From Microthrixaceae bacterium (GTDB lineage Bacteria; Actinomycetota; Acidimicrobiia; Acidimicrobiales; DATDAH01), in contig JACJWK010000015.1 in the NCBI GenBank assembly GCA_020637195.1, positions 24,144-88,143 on the forward strand: 64,000 nucleotides of DNA, read 5' to 3'. This document shows, piece by piece, positions 16,297 through 23,783 of the stretch. A program made the position numbers and the translations under genes. The first letter of the stretch is position 1; every line of letters starts with the position of its first letter. Below the pieces are notes generated by a model that saw nothing but the letters and a program-made list of their open reading frames with translations, was not told where the DNA came from and made no database searches.

Positions 16297-16871
16297 GTCG
16301 GTGCTCCGATGCCCAGTGCGTCGAGCGCGCCCCGTAGCTGTGAGAGGCCGCTGCGGATGCGGCTCTTCACGGTGCCTTCGGGCGCCCCCAGGATGCCCGC
16401 CACCTCCCGGTAGGTGTAGCCGCCGAAGTACGCCAGCACGATGGCCGAGCGCTGCTCCTCCGGGAGCTCGCCGAGGGCCCCTCCCAGCCGCTCGGAGACC
16501 TCGAGGTCCCACACCTCGCGCTCGAGGTCGTAGCCGGCGTCGACCGCCCGCCGAGCGTCGCGCTCCTCGCGGCGGCGGCGGGACTCCTCGGAGCGGATGA
16601 CGTCGACCGCCCGGCCGTGGGCCTGGGCGAGGAGGAACGACCGCAGCGAGCCGCGGTCCGGGTCGTAGCGGTCGGGCTGGCGCCACAGGCGCAGGAAGAC
16701 CTCCTGGGCCACCTCCTCCGCCGCGGCGTCCTCCCGCAGCAGCCGGCGAGCCAGGCCGTGGACCGCCCCGCCGTGGCGGCGGAACACCTCGGCCAGGGCC
16801 GCCTGCTCGTACCGCGCCACCGCGAAGACGAGGGCGGCGTCGCCGAGATCGGCGAGGTCGGTGCGGGCCAT
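16293..16871 (-). CDS. ECF RNA polymerase sigma factor, SigK-like
   Basis: A 192-aa ECF sigma factor. Region 2 includes the AAEEVAQEVFLRLW stretch, and region 4 includes LPEEQRSAIVLAYFGGYTYREVA with the GTVKSRIRSG recognition helix. It directs RNA polymerase to envelope-stress type promoters and is controlled by the RskA-like protein encoded next. I chose ATG 16871 (starts MARTDLADLG); an upstream in-frame ATG at 16913 would add 14 low-complexity residues. Likely targets are the cupredoxin and ferritin-like genes just downstream (inference). Confidence 0.92.
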   Translation of the reverse strand: MARTDLADLGDAALVFAVARYEQAALAEVFRRHGGAVHGLARRLLREDAAAEEVAQEVFLRLWRQPDRYDPDRGSLRSFLLAQAHGRAVDVIRSEESRRRREERDARRAVDAGYDLEREVWDLEVSERLGGALGELPEEQRSAIVLAYFGGYTYREVAGILGAPEGTVKSRIRSGLSQLRGALDALGIGAPT

Positions 16872-16931
16872 CACCCCGTCTTCGGTGCCGCTCCCTCCCC
16901 CGGATGGGCCCATTCGGAGATTTCTGCCCCG

Positions 16932-17810
16932 TCAGCGGTGGAGCGAGAACCGGTCGTTGTGGGCCACCACCAGCCCGTCCGCCACGAGGCCCGCCGCGAC
17001 CCGCTCGGCCCGGTCGTGCTCGCCGGGCCACCCCATGGTCGGCGCCAACGCCGACCGGGGAACGTCCCCCTGGCGCAGTGCGTCGACCAGTCGGCCACGA
17101 CCCTGGCGGTCCGAGCCCTCGAAGCGCGACTGCCCCCCGCTCACGCCGGCCGAGCCGCGCGCCGGGTCGGGCGCCGGGCGGCCCGCCTCGAACCACGCGC
17201 ACCCCACCGCCACGGGGCACTCCTCGCAACGCGGCGACCGCGGCGTGCAGCGGCCCGCGCCCAGGTCGAGCATGCCCTGGTTCCAGGCCCACGCCGCCCC
17301 CTCGGGCAGCCAGGCGTCCGCCGCCGCCTGCGCCTCGGTCGCGGTGAGCCGGCGCCCCGCCCGGCGCGCCAGCACCCGCGCCACGTTCGTGTCGACCACC
17401 GCCGCGTCGTGCTCGAAGGCGAAGGCCAGCACGGCGCGGGCGGTGTACGGGCCCACGCCGGGCAGCGCCAGCAGGGCCGGCAGGGAGTCCGGCACCGCGC
17501 CGGCGTGGCGCTCGACGACGACGGTCGCGGCCCGGTGCAGCTGCACCGCCCGGCGGTTGTAGCCGAGGCCGGCCCACTCGGTGACGACGTCCCCGGGCGC
17601 CGCGGTGGCGCAGGCCGCCGGCGTCGGGAACCGGTCGAGGAAGGCGTGGTACCTCGGGACGACGCGCGCCACCTGGGTCTGTTGCAGCATCGCCTCGCTG
17701 ACGAGCACCGCCCAGGGGTCGCGCGTCCGCCGCCAGGGCAGGTCGCGGTGGGAGTCGGCCGACCACCGCAGCACCCCCGCCTGCTCGGGGGTCAGGCCGT
17801 CGAGCGACAC
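16932..17810 (-). CDS. mutY: A/G-specific adenine glycosylase MutY
   Basis: A 292-aa HhH-GPD DNA glycosylase that removes adenine opposite 8-oxoguanine. The catalytic Glu is in EAMLQQTQV, the helix-hairpin-helix is LPGVGPYTARAV and the catalytic Asp is in VVDTNVARV. The 4Fe-4S cluster has the canonical C-x6-C-x2-C-x5-C spacing in CTPRSPRCEECPVAVGC. The C-terminal NUDIX-like domain of longer MutY proteins is short or absent, as in other actinobacteria. GTG 17810 overlaps the end of the upstream methyltransferase frame by 19 nt. Confidence 0.92.
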   Translation of the reverse strand: MSLDGLTPEQAGVLRWSADSHRDLPWRRTRDPWAVLVSEAMLQQTQVARVVPRYHAFLDRFPTPAACATAAPGDVVTEWAGLGYNRRAVQLHRAATVVVERHAGAVPDSLPALLALPGVGPYTARAVLAFAFEHDAAVVDTNVARVLARRAGRRLTATEAQAAADAWLPEGAAWAWNQGMLDLGAGRCTPRSPRCEECPVAVGCAWFEAGRPAPDPARGSAGVSGGQSRFEGSDRQGRGRLVDALRQGDVPRSALAPTMGWPGEHDRAERVAAGLVADGLVVAHNDRFSLHR

Positions 17811-18590
17811 CGGTGGACCACCGTCTCGTGCGGGAAGCCGAAGCGCGGCCGTCCGGCCAGCTGCGGGTGGGTAGCGGCGAGGTCCCGCACCCGGTCGAGC
17901 GCAGCCGCCCGGGCGGCGTCGGGCAGCGCGGACACGAAGCTGGTCGACGCCGCCCGGCGCACCAGCAGCTCGGGGTCGACCGGCTGCTCCCAGCGCACGA
18001 CCGAGCGCTCGACCGGCGACCACCCGCCCGTCGCGGCCAGCAGCGCCGCCCAGTCGACCCCCTCGTCGTAGGGCTTGCCCGTCGCGCGGAACTCGGCGCT
18101 CGCCGGGTCGCCGGCGGCCGCCTCGACGAGCAGCTCGCCGAAGCGCCGGACCCAGTCGACCGACTCGTCCCGCACGTTCCACACGAGCGCGAGGCCCCCG
18201 CCCGGGCGCAGGCAGCGGTGGAGCTCGGCGAGCGCGACCGGGGCGTCGAACCAGTGGAACGCCTGCGCGACCACGGCGGCGTCCACCGAGGCGTCGGGCA
18301 GGGGCAGGGCCTCGGCGGTTCCCTCCAGCACCTCGGCCCCGGGCACTCGCTCGGCGAGCTCGCTCCGCATGGCCGCCACCGGCTCGACGGCCACGACCTC
18401 GGCGCCGGACGGGACGAGGAGCCGGGTGAGCTTGCCGGTGCCGGCGGCCAGGTCGAGACCGGCGGCCGGGGCCCAGGCCGAGGGCGTCGACCAGCAGGGC
18501 GACGACCTCGGGCGGGTAGCCGGGCCGGGCGGCCTCGTAGTCGTCGGCGCCCCGCTGGAAGCCGCGGGCGGCGGCGTCGCGGACCGTCAT
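17792..18590 (-). pseudogene. Class I SAM methyltransferase, frameshifted near its N-terminus
   Basis: The first about 40 codons from ATG 18590 (MTVRDAAARGFQRGADDYEA, then PGYPPEVVALLVDALGLGPG) lie in one frame. The rest, beginning LDLAAGTGKLTR (SAM motif I), lies in another frame and runs to TGA 17792. The switch falls in a G/C-only stretch near 18458-18475 and needs loss of one base (or gain of two). The second part has the ubiE-like AFHWFDAP and RPGGGLALVWN motifs. It is either a recent frameshift mutation or a sequencing error. Its ATG overlaps the stop of the SGNH gene (ATGA). Confidence 0.82.
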
Positions 18591-19351
18591 CGGTCGCCCT
18601 CGTCGGCCGCGGCGACGACGGCATCGGCCCACCGCCGGTAGCCGGCGTCGCTGGGGTGGTAGTCGTCGGCCGCGAACAACCGCCCCGGGTCGCGCCGGAA
18701 GGCCGGACCGGTCTCGCCCGCGATGTCCACGTAAGGGTGACCGCCCGCCGACGCCAGGTCGTGGATCACGGCGTCGAGCGTGCCACCCCGCACACCGGCG
18801 AGGAAGCGCAGCGGCTGGGCCAGCCGGGGCGGTGAGCCGAGGTCGGGCACGCCGAGCAGCACGACGCGAGCGTCCGGGGGGAGCGCGTCGAGCACCGCCT
18901 GGTACCGACGCCGGAAGTCGCCCGACCGGGTGAGGTGGACCGCGTCGTTCGCGCCGACGCTGACGTAGACGGTGTCGGTCCCGGCCGGCACCGCGCCGAC
19001 CTGGTCGTCGAGGACGTCGCCGACGCGGGCCCCCGACTCGGCCAGCACCGTGAGGCGCACGGGATGGTCGGCCGCGGCCGCGACCTGTCTCGGCAGGGAG
19101 CCCTCCGCCGAGGAGGCGCCCACCCCGGCGGCGGTCGAGTCCCCGAGCCACACCACCGGCTCGGTCGCGCCGGCGCGGCCGGCGCCCACCAACCCGTCGA
19201 GGTCGAGCGGTTCGCGGTCCTCGAGGTCCGGGCCGCGGCGAGCCAGCAGCACCTCGACCACGAGGAGCCCGAGGGTGCCGACGACCAGCGCGGCGGCCAC
19301 CACCCCGACGCGACGGACGAGCCGCCCCGCCCGACGCGACGGCGCGACCAC
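18587..19351 (-). CDS. Secreted or membrane-anchored SGNH hydrolase
   Basis: A 254-aa protein with an N-terminal membrane/signal segment (about 15-40) and an SGNH lipase/esterase domain: WLGDSTAAG (nucleophile Ser), ESGARVGD, VSVGANDAVH (block III GxND) and DDYHPSDAGY (catalytic Asp and His). It resembles exported GDSL esterases. GTG 19351 was chosen because it lies 15 nt after the upstream stop; an in-frame ATG at 19432 would overlap that gene by 67 nt. Its stop overlaps the methyltransferase start. Confidence 0.85.
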   Translation of the reverse strand: MVAPSRRAGRLVRRVGVVAAALVVGTLGLLVVEVLLARRGPDLEDREPLDLDGLVGAGRAGATEPVVWLGDSTAAGVGASSAEGSLPRQVAAAADHPVRLTVLAESGARVGDVLDDQVGAVPAGTDTVYVSVGANDAVHLTRSGDFRRRYQAVLDALPPDARVVLLGVPDLGSPPRLAQPLRFLAGVRGGTLDAVIHDLASAGGHPYVDIAGETGPAFRRDPGRLFAADDYHPSDAGYRRWADAVVAAADEGDR

Positions 19352-19365
19352 GGGGCGGCGCAGGC

Positions 19366-19884
19366 TCAGCCCTCGTCCCAGATGGTCTCGTCGTACGGGC
19401 GCTGGCGGGGCGGCGCGGCGTCGCGCTTCCACACCATGACCTTGCGGCGGAAGTAGCAGACCTCCTCACCGCGCTGGTTGATGCCCTTGGTCTCGACGGT
19501 GACGACGCCCCGGTCGTCCTTCGAGCTGGACTCCCGCTTGTCGAGCACCTTCGTCTCGGCGTAGATGGTGTCGCCGTGGAACGTGGGCCGGCGGTGGGTG
19601 AGCGACTCGATCTCGAGGTTGGCGATGGCCGACCCGCTCACGTCGGGGACGCTCATGCCGAGCACGAGCGAGTACACGAGGTTGCCCACCACCACGTTCT
19701 TCTTGTGCACGGTCTCGTTCTCGGCGAACCACTCGTTGGTGTGCAGCGGATGGTGGTTCATCGTGATCATGCAGAAGAGGTGGTCGTCGTACTCGGTGAT
19801 GGTCTTGCCCGGCCAGTGGCGGTAGACGTCGCCGACCTCGAAGTCCTCGAGGTAGCGGCCGAAGGGGCGGTCGTAGGTGGTCAC
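19366..19884 (-). CDS. MaoC-family mesaconyl-CoA hydratase (probable)
   Basis: A 172-aa hot-dog-fold hydratase. The catalytic region ITEYDDHLFCMITMNHHPLH carries the Asp and His of MaoC enzymes. It lies divergent from a methylsuccinyl-CoA-dehydrogenase-like gene and near a CoA-ester lyase, so it most likely hydrates mesaconyl-CoA to beta-methylmalyl-CoA in the ethylmalonyl-CoA pathway (MeaC type). A generic enoyl-CoA hydratase role is possible. GTG 19884 has AAAGG about 7 nt upstream. Confidence 0.78.
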   Translation of the reverse strand: MTTYDRPFGRYLEDFEVGDVYRHWPGKTITEYDDHLFCMITMNHHPLHTNEWFAENETVHKKNVVVGNLVYSLVLGMSVPDVSGSAIANLEIESLTHRRPTFHGDTIYAETKVLDKRESSSKDDRGVVTVETKGINQRGEEVCYFRRKVMVWKRDAAPPRQRPYDETIWDEG

Positions 19885-20021
19885 GGGAGGCCTTTCTCGC
19901 GGTCGCGTTCCCCCTCGTTGTAGTCGGGCCGGTCCGGCGGCGGCGAGTGCAGGCCGGGCGCCCGGCGGCGGCGTCGGGACCGGGCGGGAGCACGCGACGG
20001 CCTGGGATGGTCGCCGGAGGC

Positions 20022-20037
20022 TACTGATCGGTAACTT
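20022..20037 (+). promoter_or_regulatory. Candidate operator and leaderless promoter of mcd
   Basis: TACTGATCGGTA (20022-20033) is a near-perfect 12-bp palindrome around GATC. It overlaps TAACTT (20032-20037), which sits 7 nt before the ATG at 20045. Such GATC-centred palindromes resemble operators of TetR-type regulators of CoA-ester metabolism in actinobacteria. The regulator is not in the window. Confidence 0.4.
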
Positions 20038-20044
20038 GCGGGTC

Positions 20045-21664
20045 ATGAGCGATGTGACCGCCCCCGACCTCGACGCCGCCGCCGGCGCCGTCGACCTCGC
20101 CCGCGGCGTCGTGGCCGCCGCCACCGCCCGCCTCGCCGAGGTGGGCCTCGACGACCACCAGGCGCTCGCCTACGACCTCGCCCACGCGGCGTCGGCCGTC
20201 GAGATGGGGAGTGGCCTGCTCGGCTACGGCGCCCGGGGCGACACCGAGGGCCGCATCGCCTGCGCCTTCGTGGCGGACGCGGTGGCCGACCTCGCCGCCA
20301 AGGTGTTCGGCCGCGAGGGCGACTGGGGCGTCGAGGCGGGTGCGCTCGACGGCGCCCGGGCCTTCGTGGCCGCCTACCGCGACCCCGCCTTCCTGGCGGC
20401 GCTGGCCGACGACGAGGGTCCCCGCCACCTCGACGCCGACTTCGAGCTGGTGCAGGACACGTTCCGCCGGTTCGCCGAGGACAAGATCCGGCCCGCCGCC
20501 GAGCACGTGCACCGCACGAACGCCGACGTGCCCGAGGACATCATCTCGGGCCTCGCCGAGATGGGCGGCTTCGGCCTGTCCGTCCCCGAGGAGTACGGCG
20601 GCTTCGCCGGCGGCGGCGAGAGCGACTACCTCGGCATGGTGGTGGCCACCGAGGAGCTCTCCCGGGGGTCGCTCGGCATCGGTGGCTCGCTGATCACCCG
20701 TCCCGAGATCCTCACCCGCGCCCTCGTCAAGGGTGGCACCGAGGCCCAGAAGCAGGAGTGGCTGCCCAAGCTGGCGACCGCCGAGGTCATGGCCGCCGTC
20801 GCGGTGACCGAGCCCGACTACGGCTCCGACGTGGCCGGCATCAAGGTCACCGCCACGCCCACCGAGGGCGGCTGGCTCGTGAACGGCGTCAAGACCTGGT
20901 GCACGTTCGGGGCGCGGGCCGATGCCCTCATGCTCCTGGCCCGCACCGACCCCGACCGCTCGAAGACCCACCGGGGCCTGTCGATGTTCGTCGTGCCCAA
21001 GCCACGCGGCGAGGGCCACGGGTTCGAGTTCACCCAGGAGGTCGGCGCCGACGGCGGCGCACCCGGCGGCGGGAAGATGGAGGGCCGCGCCATCGACACC
21101 ATCGGCTACCGGGGCATGCACTCCTACGAGATCGCCCTCGAGGACTGGTTCGTCGCCGCCGACAACCAGGTGGGGGGCGAGGAGGGGCTCGGGAAGGGCT
21201 TCTACTACCAGATGGAGGGCTTCGAGAACGGGCGCCTCCAGACCGCGGCCCGGGCCGTCGGCGTGATGCAGGCCGCCTACGAGGAGGCCCGCCAGTACGC
21301 CCTCGACCGCCAGGTCTTCGGCCAGCCCATCGCCGACTACCAGCTCACCAAGGTGAAGCTGGCCCGCATGGCCGTGCTCATCCAGGCCAGCCGCCAGTAC
21401 TCCTACGAGGTGGCCCGGATGATGGCCAACGGCGAGGGCGCCCTCGAGGCCTCGATGGTGAAGGCCTACGTGTGCCGGGCCGCCGAGTGGGTCACCCGCG
21501 AGGCCATGCAGATCCACGGCGGCTTCGGCTACGCCGAGGAGTACCCGGTCAGCCGCTACTTCGTCGACGCCCGCGTGCTGTCGATCTTCGAGGGCGCCGA
21601 CGAGACCCTGTGCCTGAAGGTCATCGCGAGGCGCCTCCTCGACCGCCAGAAGGCCGCCGCCTGA
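20045..21664 (+). CDS. mcd: Methylsuccinyl-CoA dehydrogenase (acyl-CoA dehydrogenase family)
   Basis: A 539-aa acyl-CoA dehydrogenase with an N-terminal extension of about 130 residues ahead of the FAD domain. That length and layout match methylsuccinyl-CoA dehydrogenases rather than ordinary about 390-aa enzymes. Core motifs are VAVTEPDYGSDVAG, QIHGGFGYAEEYPVSRYF and IFEGADET, which holds the catalytic Glu. It would oxidise (2S)-methylsuccinyl-CoA to mesaconyl-CoA, with the divergent MaoC protein next in the pathway. It starts at a probably leaderless ATG. Confidence 0.83.
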   Translation: MSDVTAPDLDAAAGAVDLARGVVAAATARLAEVGLDDHQALAYDLAHAASAVEMGSGLLGYGARGDTEGRIACAFVADAVADLAAKVFGREGDWGVEAGALDGARAFVAAYRDPAFLAALADDEGPRHLDADFELVQDTFRRFAEDKIRPAAEHVHRTNADVPEDIISGLAEMGGFGLSVPEEYGGFAGGGESDYLGMVVATEELSRGSLGIGGSLITRPEILTRALVKGGTEAQKQEWLPKLATAEVMAAVAVTEPDYGSDVAGIKVTATPTEGGWLVNGVKTWCTFGARADALMLLARTDPDRSKTHRGLSMFVVPKPRGEGHGFEFTQEVGADGGAPGGGKMEGRAIDTIGYRGMHSYEIALEDWFVAADNQVGGEEGLGKGFYYQMEGFENGRLQTAARAVGVMQAAYEEARQYALDRQVFGQPIADYQLTKVKLARMAVLIQASRQYSYEVARMMANGEGALEASMVKAYVCRAAEWVTREAMQIHGGFGYAEEYPVSRYFVDARVLSIFEGADETLCLKVIARRLLDRQKAAA

Positions 21665-21695
21665 CCCTCGGTCGGCGCCGGCGGACCCCGAACCC

Positions 21696-21740
21696 CGTTC
21701 TCGAGGCAATGGCCCCCGGTTTCCGGGGGCTATTGCCTCG
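21696..21740. repeat. 45-bp palindromic repeat, copy A
   Basis: Outer bases CGTTCTCGAGGCA...TGCCTCG. Arms of 18 nt (21702-21719 and 21723-21740) pair with one G-T wobble around a TTT loop. It is identical over 45 bp to the copy at 22734-22778 and shares ends and layout, with a different but self-complementary stem, with 44923-44967. It lies 31 nt after the mcd stop and could act as a terminator. Confidence 0.8.
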
Positions 21741-21756
21741 AGTTAGTTCTGCCCTC

Positions 21757-21786
21757 TTGACGTTTCATGCTGTTTCAGCGTTTCTA
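21757..21786 (+). promoter_or_regulatory. Candidate promoter of the AbiEi/DUF559 gene
   Basis: TTGACG (21757-21762) and TTTCTA (21781-21786) are spaced 18 nt in an unusually AT-rich patch, ending 5 nt before the ATG. The start codon would lie close to the transcription start, so the mRNA is probably leaderless or nearly so. Confidence 0.4.
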
Positions 21787-21791
21787 GGTGC

Positions 21792-22730
21792 ATGGCAAAC
21801 GGAATCGACCTCGCCATCAGCGTCCTGGCGGCCCGTCAACTCAGCGTGTTCGCCCGGGCCCAGGCCCTCGCTCTCGGCGCCGACGACAAGCTGATCGCAC
21901 GGCGCCTCAGTAGCGGTCGGTGGATCCGGGTCGCTCCCGGGGTGTACGGCTTCCCTGGCGTGCCCGAGTCGTTCGATCGGAGCGTGTGGATCGCGCTGCT
22001 CGGCACGAGCCCGCTGGCCGTCGTCTCGTTCCAGACTGCTGCGGCCTACCACCACTACGCCGGGTTCCCGGAGGGCCGCATCGTGCTGACGGTCCCACAC
22101 GGCGGGCACCACCGCATCGAGGGCGCCTTCGTCCATCAGATCAGCGACGTGCTCCCCCACCACCTCACGATCGTCAGGGGCATGCCGTGCACCACACCCG
22201 AGCGCACGGCCGTCGATCTTGCGGCGGTCTGTAGCTTCCCTCGGCTCTTCGAGAGCCTGGACGACGCCCGGGTCAAGGGTCGCGTCGACGTCTCCGGCAT
22301 CGGCGTCGTGCTGCGCGACGTCGCCAGGCGGGGCAAGCCCGGCATCGCCAAGATGGCCCGGGTGCTGGACAAGCTCGAGCCGGGCAAGGTCCCGTCGCAG
22401 AGCGTCCTGGAGCGCAAGCTCCACGAGCTGCTCGAGAAGGGCGGCGAGCCGCCGCTGGTGCGGCAGTACCCACACCCGGGACGGGCCCTGCCCGCGGCCT
22501 GCGTCGACGGCGCCTACGTCGAGGCCAAGATGATCGTCGAGGTCGACGGCCGGCGCTGGCACACCCGCATCGCCGACCTCAAACGGGACCACGACCGCGA
22601 CAACGAGGCCGGCCGGGCTGGCTGGTTCACGCTGCGCCTGCTCTACGAGGACGTCGTCGGCGACGCCGAGGGCCAGTGCGCCCTCATCAGGGAGACCCGT
22701 CTGATGCGCCTCGCACAACTCGCCGCGTGA
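21792..22730 (+). CDS. AbiEi-antitoxin-like/DUF559 endonuclease-like protein
   Basis: A 312-aa protein. The N-terminal about 90 residues (ARQLSVFARAQALALG, then RWIRVAPGVYGFPGVP) look like the winged-helix domain of AbiEi-type antitoxins. The C-terminal part resembles the DUF559/Vsr-like nuclease fold, with Glu in EAKMIVEVDG and Asp/His-rich RRWHTRIADLKRDHDRDNE. Such orphan genes are scattered in actinobacteria and their role is not settled; defence or mobile-element control is a guess. It sits between two identical 45-bp palindromes and splits the ethylmalonyl-CoA genes, which suggests insertion. Confidence 0.75.
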   Translation: MANGIDLAISVLAARQLSVFARAQALALGADDKLIARRLSSGRWIRVAPGVYGFPGVPESFDRSVWIALLGTSPLAVVSFQTAAAYHHYAGFPEGRIVLTVPHGGHHRIEGAFVHQISDVLPHHLTIVRGMPCTTPERTAVDLAAVCSFPRLFESLDDARVKGRVDVSGIGVVLRDVARRGKPGIAKMARVLDKLEPGKVPSQSVLERKLHELLEKGGEPPLVRQYPHPGRALPAACVDGAYVEAKMIVEVDGRRWHTRIADLKRDHDRDNEAGRAGWFTLRLLYEDVVGDAEGQCALIRETRLMRLAQLAA

Positions 22731-22733
22731 GCG

Positions 22734-22778
22734 CGTTCTCGAGGCAATGGCCCCCGGTTTCCGGGGGCTATTGCCTCG
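22734..22778. repeat. 45-bp palindromic repeat, copy B
   Basis: Identical over 45 bp to 21696-21740, in the same orientation. It begins 3 nt after the stop of the AbiEi/DUF559 gene and 9 nt before the end of the convergent lyase gene, so it may serve as a two-way terminator. Confidence 0.8.
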
Positions 22779-22787
22779 GGTTCGTCG

Positions 22788-23732
22788 TCAGCTCGCCGGG
22801 GTGCGGGTGAAGCCGGCGCGCTCGCCGCGGGCGACCACCTTCAGCGCCACCTTGCGGCTGGCCTCGTCGATCATCTCGTCGCCCATCATCACCGCGCCCT
22901 TGCGGTCGCCGGTGGTGGTGGCCTCCTCGTAGGCGTCGAGCACGGCCCAGGCGTGGTCGAACTGCTCCTGGTTCGGGCCGAACACCTCGTTGAGGATGGT
23001 CACCTGGTCGGGGTGCAGCGCCCACTTGCCGTCGTAGCCGAGGATCTGGGTGCGGGTGCAGTAGTCGCGGAAGCCCTCGGGGTCGCGCACCTTCACGTAC
23101 GGCCCGTCGATGACCTGGAGGCCGTTGGCCCGGCCCGCCATCAAGATCTTCATGAACGGGTAGTGGAAGTAGTCACCGGGGTACTCGGGGATCTGGAGGC
23201 CGCCCTGCAGCGACGGCATCTCCATCGAGGCCGAGAAGTCGACCGGTCCGAGGATGATGGTCTCGGTGCGGGGGGAGGCGGCGCAGATCTCCTCGACGTT
23301 GATGAGGCCCTGGGCGGTCTCGATCTGGGCCTCGATGCCGATGTGGCCGATCGGCAGGCCCGCCTTCTTCTCGACCTGGGTGAGGAGCAGGTCCATGGCC
23401 ACCACCTCGGCCGCGGTCTGCACCTTGGGGAGCATGACCTCCTCGAGGCGCTCGCCGGCGTTGCCCACCACCTCGATGACGTCGTAGGCGGTCCACTCGG
23501 TGTCCCAGGCGTTCACCCGGACGCAGAGCACCTTCTCGCCCCAGTCCTGGTTCTTGATGGCGTCGACCACCTTGGCCCGGGCGGCCTCCTTCTCGAGGGG
23601 CGAGACCGAGTCCTCGAGGTCGAGGAAGATCATGTCGGCGGGGATGCCGGGACCCTTGCCCAGCATCTTCTCGCTGGATCCGGGGATCGACAGGCAGGAG
23701 CGGCGGGGCAGGTTGCGCGTGCGTTCGGACAT
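22788..23732 (-). CDS. mcl: HpcH/HpaI-family CoA-ester lyase (beta-methylmalyl-CoA/malyl-CoA lyase)
   Basis: A 314-aa TIM-barrel lyase of the citrate lyase beta/Mcl family: RSCLSIPGSS near the start, the metal-site segment MIFLDLEDSVSP, then CVRVNAWDT and IEAQIETAQGL with the metal-binding Glu. In the ethylmalonyl-CoA pathway it splits beta-methylmalyl-CoA into glyoxylate and propionyl-CoA, the step after the MaoC hydratase. Length suits the short Mcl1 type. ATG 23732 has TAGCAT 6 nt upstream and is probably leaderless. Confidence 0.82.
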   Translation of the reverse strand: MSERTRNLPRRSCLSIPGSSEKMLGKGPGIPADMIFLDLEDSVSPLEKEAARAKVVDAIKNQDWGEKVLCVRVNAWDTEWTAYDVIEVVGNAGERLEEVMLPKVQTAAEVVAMDLLLTQVEKKAGLPIGHIGIEAQIETAQGLINVEEICAASPRTETIILGPVDFSASMEMPSLQGGLQIPEYPGDYFHYPFMKILMAGRANGLQVIDGPYVKVRDPEGFRDYCTRTQILGYDGKWALHPDQVTILNEVFGPNQEQFDHAWAVLDAYEEATTTGDRKGAVMMGDEMIDEASRKVALKVVARGERAGFTRTPAS

Positions 23733-23783
23733 GCGCCGATGCTACGTCCGGGTCTTCCGGGCGGGCCAAGCCCGCCCGGCTGC

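Noticed and set aside
16871..16913. Upstream ATG 16913 as the sigma-factor start
   Set aside because: It adds only a Gly/Ser-rich stretch with no ribosome site and little room after mutY; ATG 16871 fits the family better.
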